The notes beneath the pieces are model-generated. The model had not been told where the DNA came from. It saw only the letters and a program-made list of their open reading frames with translations, and did not search any database. Of a DNA stretch of 64,000 nt, positions 48,547-57,429 are shown in pieces (position 1 is the first letter of the stretch; every line of letters begins with the position of its first letter). A program made the translations under genes and the position numbers. Source of the stretch: CAVXUB01 sp963764805 (lineage in GTDB: Bacteria > Actinomycetota > Acidimicrobiia > Acidimicrobiales > Bog-793); contig CAVXUB010000005.1 of NCBI GenBank assembly GCA_963764805.1, positions 186,001 to 250,000 on the forward strand, written 5' to 3'.

Positions 48547-49865
48547 TCAGGGCTCGAGCCGGAGGAGGTCCTCTGCCGTCTCGCGGCGTACCACGACCCG
48601 AGCCTCGCCGTCGCGCACGAAGACCACCGGAGGTCTGCCGATGCGGTTGTAGTTCGAAGCCATCGAGTGGCCATATGCGCCTGTCACGGGGGTGCAAAGG
48701 ATGTCGCCCACGACAAGGTCCGCCGGCAGCCGCCCGTTCTCGACCACGATGTCGCCCGATTCGCAATGCTTGCCGACGATGCGGACCGGCAGGGGCCGCG
48801 AGGCATCTGCGGTCCGGGGCAGGAAGGCCTCGTATCCGCTGCCGTACAGAACCGGGCGAGGGTTGTCCGACATGCCGCCGTCGACCGACACATAACGGCG
48901 GATACCTGGCAGCTCCTTCACCGTCCCCACCCGGTAGAGGGTGAGGCCGGCGGTTGCGACGATCGCCCGCCCGGGCTCAGCAGTCACCTTCACCCCCGGC
49001 GGGAGGCCGGCGGCCGCACACGCCGAGCGGACGGTGGCCGCCCAATCGACCATCGTCGGTGCCACCTCGTCGTTGAGGTAGGCAACCCCGAGACCCCCGC
49101 CGACGCACAGCTCCCCGACGCCCGCCTCGGCGACGAAAGGCGCCAGGGCAGCCGCCGAGCGGGCGAACGAGTCGGTCCGGAAGATCTGGCTCCCGATGTG
49201 CGAGTGAATGCCGGCGACTTCCAGTTGCGGATCGCGCGCAGCTTCTTCACGGCTTCCGCTGCCGCCCCGGACTCCAGGCTGAACCCGAACTTGGAGTCGT
49301 CCTGCCCGGTCATCACGTACTCATGAGTGTGCGCCTCGACACCGGGCGTGACCCGCACCAGCACCTGCTGCGGCTCGCCCTGGGCCCCGCCCCAGCGGCC
49401 GTGCCGGCTGACAAGGCGGTCCAGCCGCTCGATCTCGTCGAAAGAGTCCACCACGATCCGGCCGAGACCGGCAGTGATCGCAGTCTCCAGCTCGTCCTCC
49501 GACTTGTTGGACCCGTGCAGAACGAGCCTCTCGGGGGGCACGCCGGCGGCCAACACCATCGTCGTCTCGCCACCGCTGGCGACGTCGAGCAGCAGCCCCT
49601 CCTCGTGCGCCAGGGCCGCCATCGCCTTGCACAAGAAGGCCTTCGTGGCGTAGGCGACGCCGTGGCCGAAGGCGGCGAGGGCTTCCCGGCACCGGACCCG
49701 CAGGTGCTCCTCGTCGTAGACGAACACGGGAGTGCCGAGGTCCTCCGCCAGATCGAGGAGGTCCACCCCGCCGATGCGGAGCCGCCCTGCCGGGTCCCTG
49801 GCAGCCGTCAGAGGCAGCAGGTGCTTGGCGATCGGCGCCTCGCTCGGAAGCACTCTCTCGATCAT
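48547..49865 (-). CDS. lysA: Diaminopimelate decarboxylase, one-base frameshift
   Basis: LysA makes lysine from meso-diaminopimelate. The N-terminal PLP lysine is in GVAYATKAFLCKAMAAL (about residue 70) and VLHGSNKSEDEL follows. The frame is lost near AVKKLRA. The other frame resumes with RDPQLEVAGIHSHIGSQIF, then VGGGLGVAYL, and VGKHCESGDIVVENG, with the substrate-binding Cys. One base seems to be missing near 49230-49245 (GCGCGC). The corrected length is about 439 residues. It starts at ATG 49865, 11 bases after argS. Confidence 0.92.
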
Positions 49866-49875
49866 CGTCCGCCCG

Positions 49876-51493
49876 TCACATCGCGTCCGGCGCGGACACG
49901 CCGAGCAACGAGAGCCCGATCGCCAGCCCGATGCGGGCCCCTTCCACGAGCCACAGCCTTGCCTGGGTCAACTCCGGCGAGATCCCTTCGCCCAGCACCC
50001 AGCAGTCGTGGTAGAAGCCGTGGAACTCGCCGGCCAAGCGGCGGACCCAGTTCGTGACCTTGTAGGGCGCACGTTCGGTCGTCGCCTCGATCACGATCTC
50101 GGGCAGGTCGATCAGGCAGCGGATGACGTCGAGCTCACGGGGGTGGGTGAGCAGCCCGAGGTCTGTGCCGGCGATCGCCCGGCGAGCGATGCCCCGGTCG
50201 GTCCGGACCCGCTCGATGGAGGCGATGCGGGCGTGGGCGTACTGCACGTAATAGACGGGGTTCTCGGCGGAATGTCGCTTGACGACCTCGAGGTCGAGCG
50301 TCGATGCCTGGTCGATGGAGGCGGTGAGGGAGAGCAGGCGGGTGGCGTCAGGGCCGAGCAGATCGAGGAGGGTGTCGAGTGCGATCACGTTCCCGGCTCG
50401 TTTTGACATGCGGGCGCCGACGAGCGAGATCATCTGCCCGATCTTGATCTCGAGGCGTTGCGGGTCGATGCCGAGCGCCGCCATGCCCGCCCGCATGCTG
50501 GCCACCTGCCCGTGGTGGTCGGCCCCCCACACGTCGATCACCCTCTCGAAACCCCGCACCAGGAACTTGTCGCGGTGATAGGCCAAGTCTCCGGCGATGT
50601 ACGTCGGGGTCTTGTCAGAGCGGACGAGCACACGGTCTCTCTTGTCGCCGAAGTCGGTCGTCCGCAGCCAGACCGCATCGCCCTGCTCGTAGATGGAGCC
50701 GCGCTGCTTGAGGATCTCGATCGTGGTGGAGACCGCCCCCGACTCCTCGACCGCCCCTTGGCTGTACCAGACGTCGAAATGGATGCCGAGGCGGCTCAGC
50801 GTGTTGCGGATCGACTCCAGGTTCCTGTCCGCCGCGTACCGACCCGCCGCCGCCACATCTTCCGGCCCGTCGTAAACGGCCGCCAGCTCGGCCATGTACT
50901 CACCCTGGTAGCCCCCCTCGGGAGGAGGCTCTCCGCGCCGCAGCGCCAGCAGGCTCTCGCCGAGGCGGCGGATCTGACCCCCGGTGTCGTTGACGTAGTA
51001 CTCGCGGGTCACGTCGTGGCCCGTCCACTCGAGAAGCCGGGCGAGCGCGTCGCCGTACGAAGCGAACCAGCCGTTGCCGACGTGCAATGGCCCCGTGGGG
51101 TTGGCGCTGACGAACTCGATCTGCACCCTCTCGCCACGACCGAGAACGGGCTTGGCGTAGCGGTGCACACCCTTCTCGACCACGTGCACGAGCTCCTCGT
51201 GCAGCCAGCTCGCGCTCGAGGTAGAAGTTCACGAAACCAGGCCCCGCGACCTCCACCTTCGTCACGTGTACCGGCGGATCTGCGTTCAACTGCTCGGCCA
51301 GCTGCTGGGCGAGCTCGCGAGGCGTTCGCCCGGCGGGCTTGGAATGGACGAGGGCAACGTTGCTCGACCAGTCGCCGTGCTCGGCTCGTGCGGGTCGCTC
51401 GAGGTGGATCTCCGAGGCCGGCACCTCGGTCGCCGGAACGGCCGCTCGCAGCGCGCCGGCAAGCGCCTCGGCAAGCATGGCCCGGACCGTCAT
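49876..51493 (-). CDS. argS: Arginyl-tRNA synthetase, one-base frameshift
   Basis: ArgRS charges tRNA-Arg. The N-terminal additional domain (LAQQLAEQLNADPPVHVTKVEVAGPGFVNFYLE) is in one frame. After LER the frame shifts near 51206-51216 (GCGCG, one extra base) to SWLHEELVHVVEKG, then VQIEFVSANPTGPLHVGN (the HIGH-like motif HVGN) and ARMSKRAGNVI (KMSKS-like). The C-terminal anticodon domain is complete. The ATG at 51493 fits the family best; a GTG at 51517 is possible. The gene lies next to tRNA-Arg(CCG). Confidence 0.93.
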
Positions 51494-51594
51494 CGCAATC
51501 TGAGGATTGCCGATCACCGGCTACGATGCAACCGGATAGCGGCATCGTCTCGGTTGACGGGGGATGGGCTGCCGATCGGCCGCTTCACCATCCC

Positions 51595-51666
51595 GCCCTC
51601 GTAGCTCAGGGGATAGAGCACCGGCCTCCGGAGCCGGGTGCGTAGGTTCGAATCCTACCGAGGGCG
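51595..51666 (+). tRNA. tRNA-Arg (anticodon CCG)
   Basis: The acceptor stem GCCCTCG/CGAGGGC, the D-arm GCTC-AGGGGATA-GAGC, the anticodon arm CCGGC-CTCCGGA-GCCGG, the four-base variable loop and the T-arm GTAGG-TTCGAAT-CCTAC fold without mismatches, 72 bases to the discriminator G. The anticodon CCG decodes CGG. CCA is not encoded. It is in the opposite direction to argS. Confidence 0.97.
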
Positions 51667-51724
51667 CTCTACCGAGGGCGCTCTACCGAGGGCGCACTAC
51701 CGAGGGCGCACTACCGAGGGCGCC
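51655..51724 (+). repeat. Five tandem 14-bp copies of the tRNA-Arg 3' end
   Basis: The unit CTACCGAGGGCGCT/A starts inside the tRNA T-stem (51655-51668) and is repeated in direct order at 51669, 51683, 51697 and 51711. Copies 2-5 each hold the 3' acceptor strand and half of the T-stem. Units end CT, CT, CA, CA and CC. It is directly abutting, so it arose by local duplication and not by separate insertions. Confidence 0.9.
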
Positions 51725-51804
51725 CCTGGCAGCGGGCCGGTACGAGCGTCGCGTTGGGCACCTGTCGGTCCAGCCGTCCCGGGACTTCCGTCTAGCTTGA
51801 GGCG

Positions 51805-52612
51805 ATGGACGTAGAGGACGTCAAGCGACAGGTCTCTGAGCTCGACTGGTGCCACAGCATCGATCTCGGAGGCGGTGTCGTCACTCCGGGGCCTGTCGAA
51901 CGTCCAGCCGCTGTCGGACTCGGAGCTGCCCAGCTTCGCCGGGAAGTCCGTGCTCGATGTGGGTGCTTGGGACGGTTTGTACTCGTTTCGGGCTGAGCGG
52001 GCCGGGGCTCGCAGCGTCGTCGCGCTGGATCACTACGCATGGGGGGTGCGGATAGGTGAGCGCCAGGCGTTCTGGGAGCAGTGCGCGGCAGCGGGCGTCC
52101 TTCCCGATCACGATCGCGACCTGACCGACTTCTGGGATCCCAACCTCCCCGGCAAGCGTGGTTTCGACCTCGCAAGCAGGGTTCTCGGAAGCTCCGTCAA
52201 GCCGGTCGTGGGCGACTTCATGCAGATGGACGTGTCGACTCTCGGCACATTCGACGTCGTCCTCTACCTCGGCGTGCTCTACCACATGATGGAACCGTTG
52301 ACCGCCCTCCGCCGCCTGCGCGCCGTCACATCCGGGGTGGCCGTCATCGAGACGGTGGCGGTGCGGGTACTCGGGCAGAGCGAGGCAAGCTTGCTCGCCT
52401 TCTTTCCCGGCAACGAGCTCGGCGGCTCCGATTTCGGCAACTGGTACGCGCCCACCGAACGTGCGCTCGTCAGCCTCTGCCGGGCGGCCGGCTTCGCCCG
52501 CGCCAAGGTCGTGCGAGGCGCCCCTCCCGTGCCGCGATGGCGAGACACCATTCGGCGCGATCCGCGGCGGGCGATGATCGAATACCGCGCAGTCGTCCAC
52601 GCCCAGGTCTGA
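51805..52612 (+). CDS. SAM-dependent methyltransferase, one-base frameshift
   Basis: The start MDVEDVKRQVSELDWCHSIDLGGGVVTPG is in one frame. An extra base near 51886-51893 moves the rest to another, giving SNVQPLSDSELPSFAGKSVLDVGAWDGLYSFRAERAGA (the SAM-binding VLDVGxWDG), then FDVVLYLGVLYHMMEP and the C-terminal SLCRAAGFARAKVV. The layout matches the CmoB/DUF1698-type methyltransferases, but the target is unknown. The corrected length is about 268 residues. It is followed by a second methyltransferase 22 bases later. Confidence 0.82.
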
Positions 52613-52634
52613 TGGTCCCGTATACCATCGCCCG

Positions 52635-53430
52635 GTGAACGAGCGCCTCGACACCGGAGACCTGTGGCGGCGAGGCGCCCGGGCCATGGAGCTCGCCTCC
52701 GGGTGGCTCTCGGGGGCAGACGCGGAGGATGGGCGTGCGATCGGGCGGAGCGGGATCTTCGGGAGCGCCCGGCCACGATGCCATTACAGGGCACGGCGCC
52801 CACACCCGCTACGGATGGGCGCCACAAACCGAACAGGACGCTCGCCTCGAGATCATCGACTCCGAGGACAAGGAGTTCTTCGAGGAAAGCGGGCGCCGGG
52901 ACGCAGAGCGGCTTCTTCCCTTCCTCGAGCCCGGCTTTGCGGTCCTCGACCTCGGCTGTGGGATCGGACGCATTGCCATGTACATGGCTCCCCATTGCCA
53001 GACCTTGTGGGCCGTCGACGCTTCACCCCGGATGCTCGAGATGGCCGGCACCCGTCTCGCCGGTCTCTCCAACGTCAAGTACGCGCAGTGTCTCGACACG
53101 AAGGTCCCCGAGGTGGTCGACGAGTCGATAGACCTCGTGTACTCGATCATCGTGCTGCAACATCTCGAGAAGGAGGACGCCTTTCTCCTCACGGAGGATG
53201 TCGTTCGGATGCTCCGGCCAGGCGGGCTCGCCTTCCTGACGTGGCCGAACCTGCTCGACGAAGCCAATCTCGAAGCCTTCGTGCAGGGCGCGCGCCGTGG
53301 AGAGGCGACGAACAACTACCGCGCCCGCCTCTACACCACCCACGAGCTCGAGCTCCTGCTGCCGCGCGCCGGATTCTCGTCGGTCGAGATCCGCGACGAG
53401 CCGAACATCGTCACGATCTGCCGTCGCTGA
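52635..53430 (+). CDS. SAM-dependent methyltransferase, N-terminus probably frameshifted
   Basis: The conserved part reads FFEESGRRDAERLLPFLEPG, AVLDLGCGIGRIAMYMA (SAM-binding motif I), VDASPRMLEMA, LVYSIIVLQHLEKED and MLRPGGLAFLTW, a class I methyltransferase. From GTG 52635 a natural-looking start (MNERLDTGDLWRRGARAMELAS) lies in a different frame, and one extra base around 52770-52776 would join them. If not, the start is an ATG at 52729. The target is unknown. It could act on small molecules or lipids, and may form a unit with the preceding methyltransferase. Confidence 0.75.
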
Positions 53431-53534
53431 GGGACGGGGATCCACAAGGGGTGCGGGGACTTGTTTCGAGACTGGTTCCGGGCGCTTCAGCGGCTCTGGA
53501 CTCAGGCGCTAGGCGACCCGGTACGGTCTAGGCG

Positions 53535-55181
53535 ATGACCTCAGCGAACGACATCAGCACGAGTCCCGAATGGCGCCGCCTTGCAGCCCACGCCGCCGAT
53601 ATCGGGGGCACCTCCATCCGGCAACTGTTCGCATCCGAGCCGGGCCGTACCGAAGCCATGACGGTCGAGGCCGGTGACCTGCTGCTCGACTTCTCGAAAC
53701 ACCTCACCACCTCCGACACCATCCCCCTGCTCCTCGACCTCGCCCGCGTCGCCGGCGTCGCAGAGCGGCGCGACGCGATGTTCGCCGGCAAGCACATCAA
53801 CTCGACCGAGGATCGGGCGGTGCTGCACGTTGCTCTCCGGATGCCCGCCGACGGCCACCTGGTCGCCGACGGACGCGACGTGGTAGCCGAGGTGCACGCG
53901 GTGCTCGACCGGATGGGCGAGATCTCGGACAGCATCCGGGACGGGTCGTGGCGCGGTCACAGCGGCGAGCGGGTGCGGGCGATCGTCAACATCGGCATCG
54001 GAGGCTCCGACCTCGGCCCGGCCATGGCCTACGAGGCGCTGAAGGATTACGCGGGCCCCGAGATCACCTGCCGTTTCGTCTCCAATGTCGACCCGGTAGA
54101 TCTGTACGAGGAGACGCGGGATCTCGATCCTGCAACGACCCTGTTCGTGGTCAGCTCGAAGACCTTCACCACGATAGAGACGTTGACCAATGCGGCCGCA
54201 GCCCGGGACTGGTTGCTGGGCGGGCTCGGCGCCGGCGAGGAGGCCATCGCCAAGCACTTCATCGCCGTGTCCACCAACGAGAAGGCTGTCACTGCCTTCG
54301 GCATCGCGCCCGAGAACATGCTCGGGTTCTGGGACTGGGTCGGGGGCCGCTACTCGTACATGTCGGCGATCGGGTTCTCGCTGATGGTGGCGATCGGCAG
54401 GGAGCAGTTCGGCGAGATGCTGGCCGGCGCGCATGCCATCGACCGCCATTTCGCCGAGATGCCGTTCGAGCGCAACATGCCTGTGCTGCAGGGGCTCCTC
54501 AACGTCTGGTACGACAACTTCCTCGGCGCCCAGTCGCACGCGGTGCTCCCTTACAGCCAGCGACTGGCGCGCTTCCCGGCGTATCTACAGCAATTGACGA
54601 TGGAGTCGAACGGCAAGGGCGTGCGGCTCGACGGGTCGAGAGTCGACTACCAGACCGGCGAGATCTTCTGGGGCGAACCGGGGACCAACGGCCAGCACGC
54701 CTTCTACCAACTGCTCCACCAAGGTACGAAGCTCGTTCCTGCAGACTTGATCGCCTTCGCCGAGCCGACGAACGGGGCGGTGGACCAGCATGACCTGCTC
54801 GTCGCCAACTGCCTGGCGCAGAGCGCCGTGCTGGCGTTCGGTCGCACCGCCGAGGAGGTGGCCGCCGACGGTACGCCTCCCGAGGTCGTCCCGCACAAGG
54901 TGATGCCGGGGAACAGGCCCAACTCCGTGGTTCTGGCTCCGAAGCTGACTCCGTCGGTTCTCGGGCAGCTGGTCGCGCTGTACGAGCACATCGTCTTCAC
55001 CGAAGGCGCCATCTGGGGGATCGACTCGTTCGACCAGTGGGGCGTAGAGCTCGGCAAGGTGATGGCGAAGAAGCTGGAGCCGGCGCTGGCGGCGGCCTCG
55101 GCGCCGGATCTCGCCGACACCGACCCTTCCACGGCCGCACTTGTTCGCCGCTACCGCCAATTGAGGGGCCGGCCGGTCTGA
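53535..55181 (+). CDS. pgi: Glucose-6-phosphate isomerase
   Basis: Pgi interconverts glucose-6-phosphate and fructose-6-phosphate. The protein is 548 residues, the large form. VNIGIGGSDLGPAMAYEAL and FVVSSKTFTTIETLTNA bind the sugar phosphate. The catalytic Glu region is LTMESNGKGVRLDGSRVDYQTGEIFWGEPGTNGQHAFYQLLHQGT, and the C-terminal Lys is in WGVELGKVMAKKLEP. The frame is intact. The ATG at 53535 is about 100 bases after the methyltransferase. Confidence 0.98.
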   Translation: MTSANDISTSPEWRRLAAHAADIGGTSIRQLFASEPGRTEAMTVEAGDLLLDFSKHLTTSDTIPLLLDLARVAGVAERRDAMFAGKHINSTEDRAVLHVALRMPADGHLVADGRDVVAEVHAVLDRMGEISDSIRDGSWRGHSGERVRAIVNIGIGGSDLGPAMAYEALKDYAGPEITCRFVSNVDPVDLYEETRDLDPATTLFVVSSKTFTTIETLTNAAAARDWLLGGLGAGEEAIAKHFIAVSTNEKAVTAFGIAPENMLGFWDWVGGRYSYMSAIGFSLMVAIGREQFGEMLAGAHAIDRHFAEMPFERNMPVLQGLLNVWYDNFLGAQSHAVLPYSQRLARFPAYLQQLTMESNGKGVRLDGSRVDYQTGEIFWGEPGTNGQHAFYQLLHQGTKLVPADLIAFAEPTNGAVDQHDLLVANCLAQSAVLAFGRTAEEVAADGTPPEVVPHKVMPGNRPNSVVLAPKLTPSVLGQLVALYEHIVFTEGAIWGIDSFDQWGVELGKVMAKKLEPALAAASAPDLADTDPSTAALVRRYRQLRGRPV

Positions 55182-55247
55182 GGGCCGAATCTGGCTTGCG
55201 GCTATCGGCGTGCGACCCGAGGCGCTCCTCGGCGGTACCGTCGAGCC

Positions 55248-55661
55248 ATGCCCCGCCCCGAGGACCTACATACCCCTGGCGGTATCGAGGTTCCGAGCTC
55301 CGCGCTCTCGTGGCGCTTCAGCCGTGCGGGGGGTCCGGGGGGCCAGCACGTCAACACGGCGGACTCGCGTGTCGAGTTGCTCTGCGACCTGTCGCAACTG
55401 GCAGTCGACGACGACCTGAGGGAGAGGCTTGTCGCCGCGCTGGGGGACCAGGTGCGTATCGTGGCCGCCTCCGAGCGATCCCAGTGGCGGAACCGGCAGA
55501 AGGCATTGGAGAGGCTGGCAACCCGCATCGACCGAGCGAGCCACCGCCCGCCTGTCCGGCGCGCCACGAAGGTGTCGCGGCGCGCCGCCGAGCAGCGGCT
55601 CCAAGAGAAGCGCCAGCTGTCCGAGCGCAAGCAGGCGCGGCGGTGGGCGCCGGACGAGTGA
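55248..55661 (+). CDS. arfB: Alternative ribosome-rescue factor ArfB (peptidyl-tRNA hydrolase)
   Basis: ArfB (YaeJ) frees ribosomes stalled on mRNA without a stop codon. The 137-residue protein has the release-factor catalytic loop FSRAGGPGGQHVNTADSRVELL (GGQ at about residue 28) and the basic tail KVSRRAAEQRLQEKRQLSERKQARRW that enters the mRNA channel. It lacks the codon-reading domains of RF1/RF2. Its stop overlaps the galK start (TGATG). Confidence 0.93.
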   Translation: MPRPEDLHTPGGIEVPSSALSWRFSRAGGPGGQHVNTADSRVELLCDLSQLAVDDDLRERLVAALGDQVRIVAASERSQWRNRQKALERLATRIDRASHRPPVRRATKVSRRAAEQRLQEKRQLSERKQARRWAPDE

Positions 55662-56798
55662 TGGCAGGGGCGGGTTTCGAAGAGTTGTTCGACCGCAGGC
55701 CAGACGGGATATGGCGTGCCCCGGGCCGCGTCAACCTGATCGGCGAGCACACCGACTACAACGACGGCCTCGTGCTGCCATTCGCCATCTCCCTGTCGAC
55801 GAGGGCTCATGTTGCGCTGCGTGACGACGGGCGGGTGAGGGTCGCCACCGCGGCCGCATCCCTTGCCGGCCCCGATCCCTGCGTGTCGGCCAGCTTCGCC
55901 GAGCTGGCGCCAGGAGCGATCAACGGCTGGGCCCGCTACCCACTCGGCGTCGTCTGGTCCCTCGGCGCGCCTGCCGCCGGCGGCGCCGACATCCTCGTCG
56001 AGAGCAACGTCCCGGTCGGAGCGGGCCTCGCGTCGTCGGCTGCCCTCGAGTGCGCCATCGCGGTGGCGCTCGACGAGCTGCTGGTACTGGGTCTGACCCG
56101 GGAGGAACTGGTGCGGATCTGCAGGCGCGCGGAGAACGAGTTCGTCGGCATCCCGAGCGGTGCGCTCGACCAGTCGGCTTCGCTGCTCGGCCGCTCCGGA
56201 CATGCGCTCTTCCTCGACACTCGCAGCCTGACCTACCGGCACGTCCCCTTCGAACCGGCGGCGTCAGCGATGGCCGTGCTCGTCGTCGACACCGGCGTGC
56301 AGCACGAGCTGGCGGGATCGGAGTACGAGGTGCGCCAGCGGCAGTGCCGGGCGGCTGCGGAGGTCCTCGGTGTCGCGTCGCTCAGCGACCTCGACCCCGA
56401 CCAGCTTCCCGATGCCCTCGCAAGGCTGGAGTCGGAACCGCTGCTGGCACGCCGGGTACGTCATGTCGTGACCGAGAATGCACGTGTGAGGCAGATGGCC
56501 GAGGCTCTCGATCGTGGAGATCTGAATGCGTGCGGACCGATCCTCAGCGAGGCACACTCCTCCCTGAGGGACGACTACGAGGTGTCCTGTCGCTGAGCTC
56601 GATCTCGTCGTCGACACCGCCCTGGCGGCAGGGGCAGCGGGATCGCGCATGATCGGCGGTGGCTTCGGAGGGTCCGTCGTGGCGCTGGTGCCGGAGGGTC
56701 GCTGCGAGGATCTGTGTGAAGCCGTGGAAGGGCTCGCGCTGCCAGGGGCTCGGGTGTACTCGGTCGAGCCCGCCGAGGGCGCCGGGAGAGTGGCATGA
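55661..56798 (+). CDS. galK: Galactokinase, one-base frameshift near the 3' end
   Basis: GalK phosphorylates galactose, feeding GalT. The signature WRAPGRVNLIGEHTDYNDGLVLPFAI (about residue 20), the ATP site VPVGAGLASSAALECAIAVAL and IPSGALDQSASLLG are clear. The first frame stops after DDYEVSCR. The second gives ELDLVVDTALAAGAAGSRMIGGGFGGSVVALV, the third galactokinase motif, to the TGA at 56796-56798. One extra base near 56588-56597 explains it. The corrected length is about 378 residues. It overlaps maf (ATGA) and arfB. Confidence 0.93.
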
Positions 56799-57409
56799 GC
56801 GAGGGCAACTGGCGGCTGGTGCTCGCCTCGGCGTCGACAGCAAGGTTGGGAATATTGAGAGGCGCCGGTTTCGAGGCGGAGGTGGTCGTCACCGGCGTCG
56901 ACGAGCAGACAGATGCGCCGAGCACCGAGGCCGCCGTCGCGGAGCTGGCGCGCCGCAAGGGCCAGGCGGCGCTGCGGATGTTGGAGGCGAGATCGGGCGA
57001 GCCCCGCACTCTCGTCATCGCCTGCGACTCGCTGCTCGACGTCGAGGGCGAGGCGATCGGCAAGCCGGCCGACGCTGACGCTGCGGCTGAGCTCTGCCGC
57101 CGCCTTTCCGGCACCACGGGGACCCTGTACACCGGTCATTGGCTCGCCGAGACGAGCAGCGGGCGTGCAGTGGAGCGCGTGGGTGCGACTCGGGTCCACA
57201 TGGGCAGCTTCTCCCCTCGGGAGATCGACGCCTACGTCGCCACCGGGGAACCGATGACGATGGCGGGCGGGTTCAGCCTCGATGGGCGTGGAGGACCCTT
57301 CGTCGACGGCGTCGAGGGAGACCCCTCGAACGTCATCGGCTTGTCCCTCCCGCTCTTCCGCCAGATGCTGGGCGACTTCGGGATCTCGGTGGCCGAGCTC
57401 TGGCGATGA
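56795..57409 (+). CDS. maf: Maf-like nucleotide pyrophosphatase
   Basis: A 204-residue Maf/HAM1-fold protein. RLVLASASTARLGILRGAGF is the N-terminal motif (S-x-S-x-x-R), VIACDSLLDVEGEAIGKPAD contains the catalytic Asp, and YVATGEPMTMAGGFSLDGRGGPFVDGVEGDPSNVIGLSLPL is the C-terminal signature. Maf enzymes hydrolyse dTTP, UTP or modified nucleotides and are linked to division arrest. It overlaps galK by four bases and converges on ileS. Confidence 0.93.
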   Translation: MSEGNWRLVLASASTARLGILRGAGFEAEVVVTGVDEQTDAPSTEAAVAELARRKGQAALRMLEARSGEPRTLVIACDSLLDVEGEAIGKPADADAAAELCRRLSGTTGTLYTGHWLAETSSGRAVERVGATRVHMGSFSPREIDAYVATGEPMTMAGGFSLDGRGGPFVDGVEGDPSNVIGLSLPLFRQMLGDFGISVAELWR

Positions 57410-57429
57410 GCGCCGGGGTCAAGCCAGGC

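Noticed and set aside
51655..51724. CRISPR array
   Set aside because: Repeats abut with no spacers and derive from the tRNA. The unit length of 14 bp is also too short.
51800..53430. A genomic island inserted at tRNA-Arg
   Set aside because: The two methyltransferases downstream have no integrase or flanking repeat beyond the array. The base composition looks like the neighbours.
55037..55660. N-terminal extension of galactokinase through the arfB region
   Set aside because: It is a shadow of arfB. The conserved galactokinase start lies just after ATG 55661, which overlaps the arfB stop.
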